Virus record (IMG/VR): IMGVR_UViG_3300035171_000016
Span: 83,761-147,760 of that record
From: a virus
DNA length: 64,000 bases
Reading direction: 5' to 3' (one strand)
In this document: positions 33,062 to 44,279 of the stretch, piece by piece
How the letters are laid out: the number at the start of each line of letters is the position of its first letter
How positions within the stretch are numbered: the stretch's first letter is position 1
Position numbers and translations under genes: made by a program
The notes under the pieces: generated by a model
Seen by the model: the letters and a program-made list of their open reading frames with translations, nothing else
The model's database searches: none
Told to the model about the DNA's origin: nothing

Positions 33062-35155
33062 ATGAAAAAATTAGCCGAATTTGCAAGAGAAAATAAATTA
33101 AACTATAAGAACCTATGGCGAGAAGTTAAAAATGGCACGGCCTCTATTAAAACCACAACTAAAAATGGAAGAATTTATGTACAGGAAGAGGCCACGGCCT
33201 CTAAGTTGGCCAAATTTGTAGATAATGAAGGCAAATTCTATACTCCAGTTTTGTCCGGTAAGGATACTATTGTCGCGTCATCAACTCGCAGAAACGCTGC
33301 CGCTACTAGTACTCCAACTGATGAATATTATAATATTTCTAATGGTTTAACTCCATTTAATAATGCGTCTCAAAGAACTGGTGGAGACGGCGGTGGTATG
33401 TTTCCGGTTGCAGAGGCTATTCTTTTAACTCAAAAGGCTTATTATAATTTTTCAGTTTTTAGAAATATCATAGACTTTATGACAGAGTTTTCATGCTCTA
33501 AGATATTCTTACAAGGCGGCAATGCAAAAGCTCGTAATTTCTTTGAAAATTTCTTTGATTCTATCAATATTAATGCTCTACAAGACAAATTTTTTAGAGA
33601 AATGTATAGGTCAGGGAATTGTCTAGTATATCGTTTTCAGGTAAAAGCAAAACAAGAAGATATAGATAGATTAAATAAAATCTACGGAGCAACAGCCGCC
33701 GCTCTAACTCTTCCGTCTAAATATATACTAATTAATCCATATGATATTGGCGTTCAATCTAATATAGTTTTCGGCTCCAATGTAATTTTCTTTAAAAGAC
33801 TTAATGGTTATGAAGTAAATCGTTTAAGAGCTTCCGAAACCCCAGAAGAAAAGCAGTTTTTTGATAGTCTACCAGAAGTAACACAAAAACAAATTAAGGC
33901 CGGTTCTGGAACAGTATTAATTCCGCTAGACCCGGAAAGATTATATGGAGTTTTCTTTAAAAAGAGTGACTACGAATCTATGGCAATTCCAATGGGTTAT
34001 CCAGTTCTAAAGGATATTGAATGGAAGGCCGAAATGAAGAGAGTTGACATGGCTGTAGCTAGAACAATGCAACAAGTTGTTTTATTGGTAAACATGGGAT
34101 ACGAATCTAAAGATGGAACTTATATGTTTGATGGTAAGGCGGCAGAATCAATGCAAACATTATTTGCTAGCGAATCAGTAGGTAAAGTACTAGTTGCCGA
34201 CTTTACTACCAAATTAACATGGGCTATTCCAGCAATCGGAGACTTTCTTGACCCTAAGAAATATGAAATAGTTAACCAAGATATTAAAGAAGGATTAAAT
34301 TATATATTAACCGGAGGCGATTCTAAGTTTGCTAATCAATTTATATCTGTAAAGCTTTTCGTAGAAAGACTTAAAAGCGGAAGAGAAATGTTTTTGAATG
34401 AATTTCTTATTCCAGAAATGAAAAAAATATCTGAAAATATGGGTTTTAAATCTTGCCCTACTCCAAAATTTGAAGATATTGATTTAAGAGACGAGGCAGA
34501 ATGGGAAAGAATTGTAACTCAATTAGGTTCTTTAGGTATACTTACTCCCCAAGAAACTTTAGAGGCTATGAATTCCGGTAGACTTCCTACCGCCGAAGAA
34601 TCTATAGAACATCAAAACGAATATCGAGCGCAAAGAGACAAGGGTTTATACGAACCACTAGTAGGCGGCCCTTATGATACGGCCAAGCTAGCTAAATTAA
34701 CGGCTGCTCAAAAACCAGCAGCGCAAACAAATCCATCAGATTTAGGTGGTCGCCCGGGAAATGTAAAAACCAAACAAACTACTAAAAAAGTAGGTATTTC
34801 TAGAGGCTCTATACAAGAAGAGATGGCTATTCAAAGTTTATATTCTTTATCTAAAATTAAAGATAATTTAATATTAGCTGCCAACCTTAAAGAAAAAGTA
34901 AAGCAATACTATGCAAAAGCAAAAAATATTAAAAAATTTAATGACCAACAAATGTTCATTATTAATGAAATAAGCGAATTAATTATAGCTGACTGCAAAC
35001 CAAATGAATGGGAACTTAATATCGAGAAATATATTAAAGAGCCAATCGCCTCTAACGAAAAGAATATTAAGGAAATAGAAGAAATAGCTTTAGAACATTC
35101 TCTACCTCATTCTTTAGCCGCTATTTTACTTAATAGTAAATTAGAAAAAATCTAA
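33062..35155 (+). CDS. portal protein
   Basis: A 697-residue protein with the composition and order of a large phage portal. It has a membrane-free helical entry (AILLTQKAYYNFSVFRNIID), then FFREMYRSGNCLVYRF, PSKYILINPYDIGV and a crown region near residues 330-460. The C-terminal extension has a Pro/Thr/Lys linker and a helical tail. The portal forms the dodecameric DNA channel that docks terminase and tail. The first 45 residues (LAEFARENKLNYKNLWREVK) look like an excisionase-type winged HTH, unusual for a portal. The portal call rests on pattern and on its place in the structural region. Confidence 0.72.
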   Translation: MKKLAEFARENKLNYKNLWREVKNGTASIKTTTKNGRIYVQEEATASKLAKFVDNEGKFYTPVLSGKDTIVASSTRRNAAATSTPTDEYYNISNGLTPFNNASQRTGGDGGGMFPVAEAILLTQKAYYNFSVFRNIIDFMTEFSCSKIFLQGGNAKARNFFENFFDSININALQDKFFREMYRSGNCLVYRFQVKAKQEDIDRLNKIYGATAAALTLPSKYILINPYDIGVQSNIVFGSNVIFFKRLNGYEVNRLRASETPEEKQFFDSLPEVTQKQIKAGSGTVLIPLDPERLYGVFFKKSDYESMAIPMGYPVLKDIEWKAEMKRVDMAVARTMQQVVLLVNMGYESKDGTYMFDGKAAESMQTLFASESVGKVLVADFTTKLTWAIPAIGDFLDPKKYEIVNQDIKEGLNYILTGGDSKFANQFISVKLFVERLKSGREMFLNEFLIPEMKKISENMGFKSCPTPKFEDIDLRDEAEWERIVTQLGSLGILTPQETLEAMNSGRLPTAEESIEHQNEYRAQRDKGLYEPLVGGPYDTAKLAKLTAAQKPAAQTNPSDLGGRPGNVKTKQTTKKVGISRGSIQEEMAIQSLYSLSKIKDNLILAANLKEKVKQYYAKAKNIKKFNDQQMFIINEISELIIADCKPNEWELNIEKYIKEPIASNEKNIKEIEEIALEHSLPHSLAAILLNSKLEKI

Positions 35156-35160
35156 TTTTT

Positions 35161-36474
35161 ATGGCCAATAGGAAGATATATAATCAGGCCGGAATCGCTG
35201 TTTCTAGCGACTCCTCTGGATATTGCTTTCTTGATTTTTCGGGAAATAGAACTAATTCAATATATTCTAATATTAACGGTTTAACTGGATATTCTTATAA
35301 TTTAGTAAAACCGCTAACTAGAATAGTTGATGTTAGTTATGGATTTTCCGAAAGCAGAATAGATGTTAAAAACATGGGTAATTTTGGAACTATTGCTAGG
35401 CCATCAATAGTTTCCACACCAATAACATTAAGATTTTCATATTATTTAATGGGTTTAATAAACGAAGCAAGGCTTGGTTTTATTTTTGCCCAGCCATCTG
35501 GAAATAATGTTAACAATCCTTCTATATACGATAATATATGTCCTATATCTGGATTTTTAGATAGAACGTATCAGCCAGATTATAATGATTCATTTATTAA
35601 TTATGCCGGAGCAAATGAATACTGGAATAATACTCATAGAGACTGCAAGAATTTTTTTGTTATAACTAAAATAGGAGAATCGGATTTAAAATCATCTCCA
35701 TCAATAACCCAAACATTAAATAATACAACCGGAACCATTCTAAAAGATAATATTTATGTATATGAATTTGGAAATTGCTATTTAAATTCATATAAAGCCT
35801 CTGCTTCGGTAGGTAATTTTCCAGTAGCTTCTGTAGATTATACTTGTTATAATGTAATGTATATAAGCGGAGGCTCTGGACAAAATATTCCAGCAGTAAA
35901 TCCTAAAGATTTTACCTTGTTAAGCGGAATTACATACAATTTACCGCCCATGTCTAGTGGAGAATTATCTACTATATTATTACCCGGAGATATTACTTTA
36001 AATATAATGGAAACCGGAAATAACCAAATAACAAATCTTCCTATTAGTTTTTCTGATATTAAAGTTCAAAATTTTGATATAGATATAAATTTAAATAGAG
36101 AGCCTTTATATAATTTAGGATACCGCCTTCCTATGGATAATATTGTTAATTATCCGGCATATGCAAACCTATCTTTATCTGCAATAGTAGGAAATACATC
36201 TACCGGCTCTTTTATTGATTTTATTAATAAAGATACCGAATATGATATTTCAGTTAATATGAAATATTCTAGGAATAGCAATATTACTGGCACGGCGATA
36301 TTATATAGATTTTTAAGTGCCAAATTTAATAATATTCAAATATCAGAATCTATTTCAAATAAAAAAATGGTTAGTTTTAATGTTTCTAATGAGATGAACC
36401 CAACTACAAATAGTAAGGGATTTTTCATTTCTGGACAATTAGGAGTACCAAATAATAATAAACCTTTATATTAA
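35161..36474 (+). CDS. tail tube-like structural protein (paralogue of 46431-47606)
   Basis: A 437-residue protein. Its C-terminal half shares an ordered pattern with the major tail tube candidate: LLPGDITLN against LRPGDINLN, KVQNFDIDINLNREPLYNLG against KVQSYSLSFNLNLEDLAQLG, and SAIVGNTSTGSFIDF against NALAGDFQTGSLVEI. AT-rich codons suggest much lower expression than the paralogue, so it may be a minor tube, initiator or tip component. It lies 5 bases after the portal gene. Confidence 0.62.
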   Translation: MANRKIYNQAGIAVSSDSSGYCFLDFSGNRTNSIYSNINGLTGYSYNLVKPLTRIVDVSYGFSESRIDVKNMGNFGTIARPSIVSTPITLRFSYYLMGLINEARLGFIFAQPSGNNVNNPSIYDNICPISGFLDRTYQPDYNDSFINYAGANEYWNNTHRDCKNFFVITKIGESDLKSSPSITQTLNNTTGTILKDNIYVYEFGNCYLNSYKASASVGNFPVASVDYTCYNVMYISGGSGQNIPAVNPKDFTLLSGITYNLPPMSSGELSTILLPGDITLNIMETGNNQITNLPISFSDIKVQNFDIDINLNREPLYNLGYRLPMDNIVNYPAYANLSLSAIVGNTSTGSFIDFINKDTEYDISVNMKYSRNSNITGTAILYRFLSAKFNNIQISESISNKKMVSFNVSNEMNPTTNSKGFFISGQLGVPNNNKPLY

Positions 36475-37331
36475 TGAATATTAAATTTACCGTATCAGCA
36501 GAAAAAAATAATAATAAAATAATTTCTTCCTCAGAAGATAAGTTTGCCGGAGTAGTAAAAGGTAGTTTAATTAAAATAGAAAACGATTCTATTCTTCATA
36601 CTGTCCAATCAAAAGAATCATTTTTTTATATTAAAGATTTTTTAGTACAAAATTCAAAAATTATTGTTATTGAAGATGATACAAAGATAAATCTACAATC
36701 TGGAGACTCGCTTAAAATAACATATAAAGAATATGAATCAAAATTTATTATTGACGTTTTAAATGGCGGAGTAGGATATAATGTAGGAGATATTATTACA
36801 GTAAAAGATGGAGTAGTAAATATTGATATATCAAGCGGACTATCAAACCCAACTACTTTAGAAGTTATAGAAGTTAATATGGATGGGGCTATTCAAAAAC
36901 TAGGCATAAAAGAATCTGGAAGATATATAACGCCCCCAAGTAATCCTATAAAAACATATTCAAAAAATGGAAATAATTGCGAAATTGAATTAAAATATTT
37001 AGAGCTTTCTAATAGAGCTTTTATAGAAAAAGAAATAGATAATATTTATTTTTCAAATGGCCAAACATTTATAGTTTTAAATTCTTCTTTACCATTAAAC
37101 TTAAAAAATGGAAAGCTATCGGTAGAAAAAGCTATTGTTACTCTTTCTGAAAACTATAATGGAGAAACTAGAAAAAACCTATCATATGAAATATTTAGAG
37201 ACTTTACTCCAAACCTTAGAATACCTCTTTTAGTAAGGGGTTCTCTATCTCACGAAACAGTTTATAATAAAGGCTGTTTAATTTTAGATGCCGAAATCCA
37301 AAAAATTAAAGATAAACTAGGTATTTCTTAA
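36474..37331 (+). CDS. tail/baseplate-like structural protein, 285 aa
   Basis: A 285-residue beta-rich protein. VLNGGVGYNVGDIITVKDG near residue 95 is the GxGYxxGD module often found in phage baseplate and virion proteins. The start codon shares one base with the upstream stop (TAATG), indicating coupling to the tail tube paralogue. It ends 2 bases before the convergent tape measure gene. Exact role unknown. Confidence 0.52.
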   Translation: MNIKFTVSAEKNNNKIISSSEDKFAGVVKGSLIKIENDSILHTVQSKESFFYIKDFLVQNSKIIVIEDDTKINLQSGDSLKITYKEYESKFIIDVLNGGVGYNVGDIITVKDGVVNIDISSGLSNPTTLEVIEVNMDGAIQKLGIKESGRYITPPSNPIKTYSKNGNNCEIELKYLELSNRAFIEKEIDNIYFSNGQTFIVLNSSLPLNLKNGKLSVEKAIVTLSENYNGETRKNLSYEIFRDFTPNLRIPLLVRGSLSHETVYNKGCLILDAEIQKIKDKLGIS

Positions 37332-37333
37332 TA

Positions 37334-40300
37334 TTAAGTTCTTTTAGGAGCGAAGGTTTGATGTAAGATTCCTCCCGGTCTGCTTTGTTGAGTCATTTCT
37401 TTTACTATCATTCCTTTAATATTATCGGCTACTTTCGATAGAACATCCTTGCTATCTTTTTCTGACGTTCCATTTTTAGAATCTGAACTTGATTTAGAGT
37501 CGCTAGATGTTACTTCTCCGGTATGATGCATAGAAACATTTACAGCCACATGATTGGTAACATTAGACTGTGGTTTAGAATCACTATTTTTATTTCCATT
37601 CGTTGATAGTTTTTCTTTAATTTGGTTTAAAGCATTTATAATTTTAGTTGTTCCATCGTCTGAATTAGATTGTCCGCCAACATATCCTCCATCGGCATAT
37701 TTAGCTGTAGAATTGAGAGATTTAAAGAAACTAGTTCCGTATTTATTAACCGTTTGTGGGCTCATTACATACTCTCCGCCCATAACCATAGCACTAAACT
37801 TATCAGAAGAGTTTTCGCCGCCAAAATAACCGCCGCCAGCAAATTTAGGAATTAATCCGCCACTAGCTCTACTTGTTAGTCCAAAACCATAAGGGTTATA
37901 GCTTTGAGTTCCATATGAATTAATACTATTAATAGTAGTATTATTTCCAGCAAAATTATTTGCGGCAGAGGAATTTAATGGGCCTTGGCCTTGATTTAAA
38001 GCTGATATTTGGTTGTCTGTAGGATTATTACTATTGCTAACTTGAGCAAACGCACCAACAACATTACCAACGGCACCCAAATAAGCCAATCCTAAATTTA
38101 AATTTTGAGAAAACTTAAAGGCATCTAATTGTTTTTGATACTCTCTTTCGGCTAACCTTTTATTAAGGGCGTACTTTTCTCTTGAAAACTTTAATTTATT
38201 TTGAGGATTATTATCATCTGTTTGTCCTATAGCGGATAATAATGAACTTGTTTTAAAAGAGCCCTTTCCTTTATTAATTAAAAATGCATTAGCTAATGTT
38301 ATGTCGGTAGAGCTTCCGTTTATTGAAATGGAATCACTAGTAACACCCGGAAAAGAATTCTTTTTCTTGGGTCTATTAATAAATGCTCCCGGCTGCCTAA
38401 ACGAGTCCCTTTGTTCCCCTGTTCCGTTTAGGTGATTTAGATTATCAACACCAATACGATTTACTGCGTTTTTATTAATAACAAATTCCCCGCCGCTTAA
38501 AAATGCCGGAACATCATCTCTTACTCCAGAACCCATATTTACAAATCCGCCTTTAGCAAATTTAGGAATATATCCACCAGAAGCTTTTCTATTAGGCGGA
38601 GTAGCCGATGGTATTATACTAGGAGCAAAAGAAGCTATACCTTTAAAGGCAGCACCAAATAACGAGTTAATTCCAATATTTATAGCCTTAGAAGCTAAAC
38701 TTTGGGCTAATGATATACCTAAATCTCTAAATGCCTCGCTTGCATTTTTTGCGCCTTTAGTTATCTCTAATAAATTATAAGATAAATCATTTTTGATTTC
38801 CGCTGAAAATTCCTGCAATCCAACAACAGAATCTTTTAGAAAAGTAGACGTATTATATTGGAATGGAGCCGCAGCCGCTTGTGCGAAGCTAGCCCCAGTT
38901 AAAGCTGTACCACCAATTCCGTTTCCGCGCTGAGAAGCCGCACCAATATTATTTTCTAAGTTTTTAGCAGCGATTCTATCAGTAAAAGCTAATTGAATAT
39001 CTAAATTTTTATTCTGATTTTCAATTTCATCGTTAATATTTTTTTGTTTTTCTTCTAATGCTGTAGAAGCAGATATTAAATTTTCTAATATTACTTCTTG
39101 AGTTTCTAGTTCTGCGCCAGCAGGAAGAGAAGAGATTTTTGATTTCGTGCCGTTAATTAAACTATCTATTCCGCTTTTATTTATATTATTAAAATCTACA
39201 TCCGAAACCGTACCTGATAAATTAGTTGATAGGTTTTTCCTTTGCGTTGCTAGTTCCGCTTCATATGATTGCGCTCTTTGTATAGCAGCAACTTGGAATG
39301 GATTTGCACCAACCTCGCTTCTTTGTAATCCAGAAATTTTATTTATTGAATTTCTATCAATAATTCCACTCTGTCTAATATTATTTTGTGCTTTAGCGAA
39401 TTGTACGTTTAAAAATTTTTCATTATTATTAAACTCGGCTAATCCTTTAGCATCATTTGAAGCAAGATTAGAACGTAAAACAGACAAGTCTTTAATATAC
39501 TTTAATAATGAACCATTTATTTTTTCTTTTATAGAAACTAGTTCGTCCTGAATTGACTTTATAGTTTTATCGTCTAGAGATAGATTGGAAATATTATCTA
39601 TTTTCCCCCCTAATAAAGTATTTTTTAAATCACCTTCTGGTAATTTACTTATTTTATTTAAAGACGTTCCAGATATTTTTTTATCATTAGAATTTAAATC
39701 GCTAATAACGGTATTTATTAATGCTTGACTCCCTTTAACAAGACTAACATTTTCTATTTGTTTTGCTATTTGATAGTTTATTTGTTCTGGTGAATTTGAA
39801 TTAATATTTCCAAAAACAGAAGAAACAAAAGATGAAGATTTTTTAAATCCAGAATTTATAGATTCGGCATCGCCATTTAATTTATTTTTTTCAATACTAT
39901 CTTTTAATAATTTTAATAAATCATTTTTACCAGATACTAATCCTTCGTTACTTGATATAGATAACTCTGCTTTTAGTTGTTTTTGAGCCTTATCAAACTC
40001 GTCTTTATCTTGAGCTAATTTTTCTTGAAAGGAGACATAATTTTTAAAATAAGAATTATCTCCAGAATTTAAAATAGATATTTGATTTGCGCCTTGACGA
40101 TTTATAGCCCTAACATCTATATTGCTTACATCTCTACTTAAACCTTTTAATATTTTAATATCAAAATTATTTAAAGATTTACTAGAAGACTCTAAAAATT
40201 TTATTAAATCAGAATTAATAGTTTCTAAAGCATCATCGTATAACTGAATATTTTTATCAATAACTTTTGAATTTTCTTTATTTGCATTAATATTTGAAGA

Positions 40301-43300
40301 ACTAAATTTTCCAAATAATACTTTTGAAAGAAAATCTGGGTTATTTTTACCCGCCTCGCTTACTTGTTGAGATATATCTCCAAACTGAGAGCCGAAACCC
40401 TTTGAAGATAAAATAGGCTTTAACGCTGAAAGGAATCCAGATAGACCGCCAGACCTAGATGATTGAATTTGCTCTAAATCTTTAGGACTTAATACGTCTT
40501 GTAATGACTGGCCAGAAGTATTTAGTCTTGTTAATAAAGAACTAGAAAATTGTTGAACCCTCTCTAAGTCGGTAGACTCTCTATCCAATCTTTTTCCTCT
40601 AAGATACTGTCCAATTACTGGGTCATTTTCTGAATTACCAGCTCTAGCACTTGTAGTAAAAAACCCTCTTTCAAAACTTTCAAACCCGCCGGGTTTAGAT
40701 GTTGAATTTAATATGCTAGCATCTTTACCAGAATTAATATTTTGACTATTAATAGTTTGAGCAATATCAGCGATATTATTAGCTTCGGAAAAATTTCCAC
40801 TTGTAACGGCGGACTGTATTCTTCCGCGAAATTCAGACGGAATACCTGCAAAGGCTATATTTTTTTGACCCTCTAGTAATCTTTTTTGTAAAGCAGTAGC
40901 GGATAAATCATTTCCAATACTTGCTAGCTGCTGAGAAATAGAAACGTAAGAGCTTAAAGAAACCGATGTTTTTTGTGCCGAATCGGTTAATAGCTCTAAT
41001 CTCTTTGATAAATCTGGAAGGGTATCAGAGAACGCTTTAAATACAGTAGGTAATTCCAGTAACGCTCCCACTCCGGCTCCGGCTACGGCTCCTAGCGGAT
41101 TTCCTCCAGATAATCCTAACCCAGTTAAAGCATATGAGCCTATATTTCCAGCGGCACCAATAGAAGCGTTTGCTCCACGAGCCGTAGTAGAATTGTTTCC
41201 AATTAATCCTTCTGCGGTATTTTGAATTACTCCCGTTAAAATAGGAAGAGCAAAAGAACCTAATAATGCCTGTCCAGCAACTCTTTGCCTTGCCCTCTGA
41301 AACGATGCGTTTTCTCCTAAATTTTCAGATTCTTTAGATAGTTTATTATCTTTAAATACAGAATTAAAAATATTTAATTTATCCAATTTTGATTGGAAAA
41401 TTTTACTTCTATTTTGAAGTTCTTCTTCGATTATCTGGTCTTCTTGAAGTGAAAGACCTCTATTTAACTCGGCTCTTCCGGGGCCAAGTAATTCATCTCC
41501 AGATACTCCAGATTGAAAAATTCTACTAGATAACGCTCCGCCTTCATTTAATACTTTTGTTACTCCGGCAACATTAGAAGCTCCATTATCAATAGTTCTT
41601 ATTCCTCTGGTAGTAATTTTGCCACTAGAAGGGTCTTTAGTTATATCTAAAACCTTAGTAGTATAACTTAATTTTTGAGTATTTTGTATTATTTGAGATT
41701 TAAACTTTTGCATCTCTTCGGAACTTTCACTCGCTCCTTTAGATACTAAACTTAAATATTCATCTATTTGTTTATTAATGATATTAGCCTCTCTAATACC
41801 CTTAAATCTTACATCTTCTCTTAATAGTTGTTGTTCTCCATTAACTCCGGTAGGCAAAAGAATGCTTTGGTTAACAGTTCTTTGGTTTGCAATATTAAAT
41901 CTATTGGCTTGTGCATCTAAAATCTTTTTATTATTAGCAAGATTAAATATAGCATTACCTATTACTGACGTTTCAGAGTTTCCTGCTCCAGAAAAGCTTG
42001 GATAAAATTGAAATGCTCCCGGATTAAAGCTTTTAGTTTTTTGTTCAGCCGTACCAAAGTTTACATCCGACGCTTTTGTAATAGCTTTTATAAAATTATC
42101 TAGCGACTCCGTAGATTTCTTTAAGCTAATATTTAAATCAAGGGTGCTTTTACTTATCTCTGGTAATTGTATAGCATTTTTACCAGTTCCGGCTCCAAGT
42201 AATAAAGGAAAGGGTTTTTCTGGTGGAGGCGTTCCGTATCTAACAGAATCGGGGGCTAAACTAGCTGGATTAAAAATAGGCTTAGCTTTTTTAAATTCTT
42301 CTGGAACTAGATTAGAAGGTAATAGATTAAAAGGGTATGGAATATCCGCAAAATTAGGAATATTTCCTGCTTTTTTAGGGTCATTTCCGCTTCTTCTAGA
42401 CCTATTAATACCCTGTTGAAGACCAAGCGGCTCATCTTTGGTATTATAAATACCAATTCCTAAAGGATTATCGGCAGAAATAAGCTCTCCAGAACTTCCT
42501 ACTCTAATCTGAGAAGGATTAATACCTGCCTTTGTTTCTCTTTCTATAGCGTCTGATAAAGCACTAAAACCCGGAATATTTTTAGCTCTACTATTACCAG
42601 TTATTTTTTCATTGGTAATTACAAACGGGGCCGCAGTTGCTCCAACGCCTCCTAATGAAAATTTAGATATTATTTCAGCTACTCTTGCCGCCGCAGCAGC
42701 ATTGGCATTTAGTTGGGCATTTTGTTTTGCTAAAATTTCACTAACAACCTGTTGAACTTTATAAGTTTCGTTTCCTGCTGCGTTTATTTTTTGTATAGCA
42801 CCCGGTTCAGATTGTAATAAGTCTAAAATAATTCTTTCGTTTCTTGCTCTTGCACTAGATACTTCGAGAATAGTTGCAAATGATTTTGCTGCTTGAACTG
42901 TAAATGTAGCAAATAATTTACTAACTAAGGTACCCGCCAACACTAGGCCCGGCCCAGATAAATAGTTTCCTAATCCCTTTAATATTCCCGTTCCTAGATT
43001 TTCCCCAATATCAGAAGTAGCAGCAAAATCAGTAAATTTAAATAGATTTTTTAATGCGGGGGCAATTGATAAATTACCTACTTTTGCTCCAAATTGCTGT
43101 AGATTATTTAAAGATTGGTTTAGTTCCGAGGCCAATGTTTTATTAAGCTCTGCTTGGCGTCTTGCAGCTTGGTCAGAAGAGTTTGCGGAAGTAGATAGAG
43201 CACGTTCATAGATAGAACTCTGTTTCCCTAAATCTTGCAATATAGCTCTAAATTGGTTTGCTTGAAATAGTCCCGAACTTAATTGTACAATTTGTTCTCT

Positions 43301-44203
43301 TTGGGCATCCGAAAGCGTTTTATATGCTTGTGCCGTATTTTTTAGAATAGCATCAGATGATAAAATTTTTCCATTAACATCTTCGGTTAAAATTCCTAAC
43401 TGTTTAAGATTATCTAGAACTTCTGGACGCTGTACTCGTTGAAATATAGATTTTAATGCGTTGCCGATAACCGCGCCACCACGCTGCGTTTGTTGTTGCG
43501 CGGAGGTAACTAGGGCTATAAGAGAGTCAAAGCTTACCCCGGTATCCTGAGCGGTAGAGCCTACACGTTGTAAGGCTTGGGCTAAATCTCCCGAACTCAC
43601 AGAAAACTGAGCGTCTACAGTTGCTAATTTATTTACTAGTACTGTAGAATCTAAAGCAACATCATTAAAACTGTTTAAAGCGGCTGTAATGGCCTTTGTG
43701 GACTCTACAACATCTAATCCACTTAAACGGGTAAGAGTAAGCGCATCTTTGGTTCTTTTTAAGGTTTCTGATACAGATAAGCCTTGACGAGAGAATTCTA
43801 GGGCAGACGAGGCGGCAATTTTAAATGATTGTCCCGTTTCATTAGCTACTTTAAAAAGAGATGTAGAAAAACCTTCTAGTTGCTTACTACTTAATCCAAA
43901 AATATTATTAATATCAGCTAATTCTTTTTGTACTTCGATAGTAGACCTAATTAGAGCGTCCATCGCCCTAGAGATTAGATAAACCTGCCCGGCAGTAGCA
44001 CCGAAAGAAATAACACGGGCACCAGCGGATTGTAGAGCCTTCTCGAACTCTCCAACTTTCGTACTAATCTGTCCTAATCCAGAGGCGTCTACTCTAACTC
44101 TTACAGGTCTAGCCTCAAGACGCCTAACAGCATCAAAAGTCTGTGACTCAAGAAGCTTAGTATTTGCACCTATTACTAATTCTGCATCAAATTGACCGGC
44201 CAT
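37334..44203 (-). CDS. tail tape measure protein
   Basis: The longest gene in the window, 2289 residues. The N-terminal 350 residues match the TP901-type tape measure core (FGATAGQVYLISRAMDALI, ASSALEFSRQGLSVSETLK, LAQALQRVGSTAQDTGVSF, QRGGAVIGNALKSIFQRV). A small hydrophobic Gly-rich region lies near residue 1000. The C-terminus has two related segments with the GGEFVINKNAVNRIG / GGEYVMSPQTVNKYG pattern typical of these proteins. It sets tail length (about 340 nm by the usual 0.15 nm per residue) and helps deliver DNA. The genes just upstream probably encode its assembly chaperones. A late-type motif lies at 44246-44251. Confidence 0.93.
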   Translation of the reverse strand: MAGQFDAELVIGANTKLLESQTFDAVRRLEARPVRVRVDASGLGQISTKVGEFEKALQSAGARVISFGATAGQVYLISRAMDALIRSTIEVQKELADINNIFGLSSKQLEGFSTSLFKVANETGQSFKIAASSALEFSRQGLSVSETLKRTKDALTLTRLSGLDVVESTKAITAALNSFNDVALDSTVLVNKLATVDAQFSVSSGDLAQALQRVGSTAQDTGVSFDSLIALVTSAQQQTQRGGAVIGNALKSIFQRVQRPEVLDNLKQLGILTEDVNGKILSSDAILKNTAQAYKTLSDAQREQIVQLSSGLFQANQFRAILQDLGKQSSIYERALSTSANSSDQAARRQAELNKTLASELNQSLNNLQQFGAKVGNLSIAPALKNLFKFTDFAATSDIGENLGTGILKGLGNYLSGPGLVLAGTLVSKLFATFTVQAAKSFATILEVSSARARNERIILDLLQSEPGAIQKINAAGNETYKVQQVVSEILAKQNAQLNANAAAAARVAEIISKFSLGGVGATAAPFVITNEKITGNSRAKNIPGFSALSDAIERETKAGINPSQIRVGSSGELISADNPLGIGIYNTKDEPLGLQQGINRSRRSGNDPKKAGNIPNFADIPYPFNLLPSNLVPEEFKKAKPIFNPASLAPDSVRYGTPPPEKPFPLLLGAGTGKNAIQLPEISKSTLDLNISLKKSTESLDNFIKAITKASDVNFGTAEQKTKSFNPGAFQFYPSFSGAGNSETSVIGNAIFNLANNKKILDAQANRFNIANQRTVNQSILLPTGVNGEQQLLREDVRFKGIREANIINKQIDEYLSLVSKGASESSEEMQKFKSQIIQNTQKLSYTTKVLDITKDPSSGKITTRGIRTIDNGASNVAGVTKVLNEGGALSSRIFQSGVSGDELLGPGRAELNRGLSLQEDQIIEEELQNRSKIFQSKLDKLNIFNSVFKDNKLSKESENLGENASFQRARQRVAGQALLGSFALPILTGVIQNTAEGLIGNNSTTARGANASIGAAGNIGSYALTGLGLSGGNPLGAVAGAGVGALLELPTVFKAFSDTLPDLSKRLELLTDSAQKTSVSLSSYVSISQQLASIGNDLSATALQKRLLEGQKNIAFAGIPSEFRGRIQSAVTSGNFSEANNIADIAQTINSQNINSGKDASILNSTSKPGGFESFERGFFTTSARAGNSENDPVIGQYLRGKRLDRESTDLERVQQFSSSLLTRLNTSGQSLQDVLSPKDLEQIQSSRSGGLSGFLSALKPILSSKGFGSQFGDISQQVSEAGKNNPDFLSKVLFGKFSSSNINANKENSKVIDKNIQLYDDALETINSDLIKFLESSSKSLNNFDIKILKGLSRDVSNIDVRAINRQGANQISILNSGDNSYFKNYVSFQEKLAQDKDEFDKAQKQLKAELSISSNEGLVSGKNDLLKLLKDSIEKNKLNGDAESINSGFKKSSSFVSSVFGNINSNSPEQINYQIAKQIENVSLVKGSQALINTVISDLNSNDKKISGTSLNKISKLPEGDLKNTLLGGKIDNISNLSLDDKTIKSIQDELVSIKEKINGSLLKYIKDLSVLRSNLASNDAKGLAEFNNNEKFLNVQFAKAQNNIRQSGIIDRNSINKISGLQRSEVGANPFQVAAIQRAQSYEAELATQRKNLSTNLSGTVSDVDFNNINKSGIDSLINGTKSKISSLPAGAELETQEVILENLISASTALEEKQKNINDEIENQNKNLDIQLAFTDRIAAKNLENNIGAASQRGNGIGGTALTGASFAQAAAAPFQYNTSTFLKDSVVGLQEFSAEIKNDLSYNLLEITKGAKNASEAFRDLGISLAQSLASKAINIGINSLFGAAFKGIASFAPSIIPSATPPNRKASGGYIPKFAKGGFVNMGSGVRDDVPAFLSGGEFVINKNAVNRIGVDNLNHLNGTGEQRDSFRQPGAFINRPKKKNSFPGVTSDSISINGSSTDITLANAFLINKGKGSFKTSSLLSAIGQTDDNNPQNKLKFSREKYALNKRLAEREYQKQLDAFKFSQNLNLGLAYLGAVGNVVGAFAQVSNSNNPTDNQISALNQGQGPLNSSAANNFAGNNTTINSINSYGTQSYNPYGFGLTSRASGGLIPKFAGGGYFGGENSSDKFSAMVMGGEYVMSPQTVNKYGTSFFKSLNSTAKYADGGYVGGQSNSDDGTTKIINALNQIKEKLSTNGNKNSDSKPQSNVTNHVAVNVSMHHTGEVTSSDSKSSSDSKNGTSEKDSKDVLSKVADNIKGMIVKEMTQQSRPGGILHQTFAPKRT

Positions 44204-44245
44204 ATAATATATTTACTACCTTATACTCTTTAAACTACCAATTAT

Positions 44246-44251
44246 TTACAC
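44246..44251 (-). promoter_or_regulatory. late-type GTGTAA motif before the tape measure gene
   Basis: The minus strand reads ATATGTGTAAATAATT, 42 bases upstream of the ATG at 44203, in the short gap after the chaperone-like gene. Confidence 0.5.
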
Positions 44252-44279
44252 ATATTAAAGAATATATTAAATTAAATGA

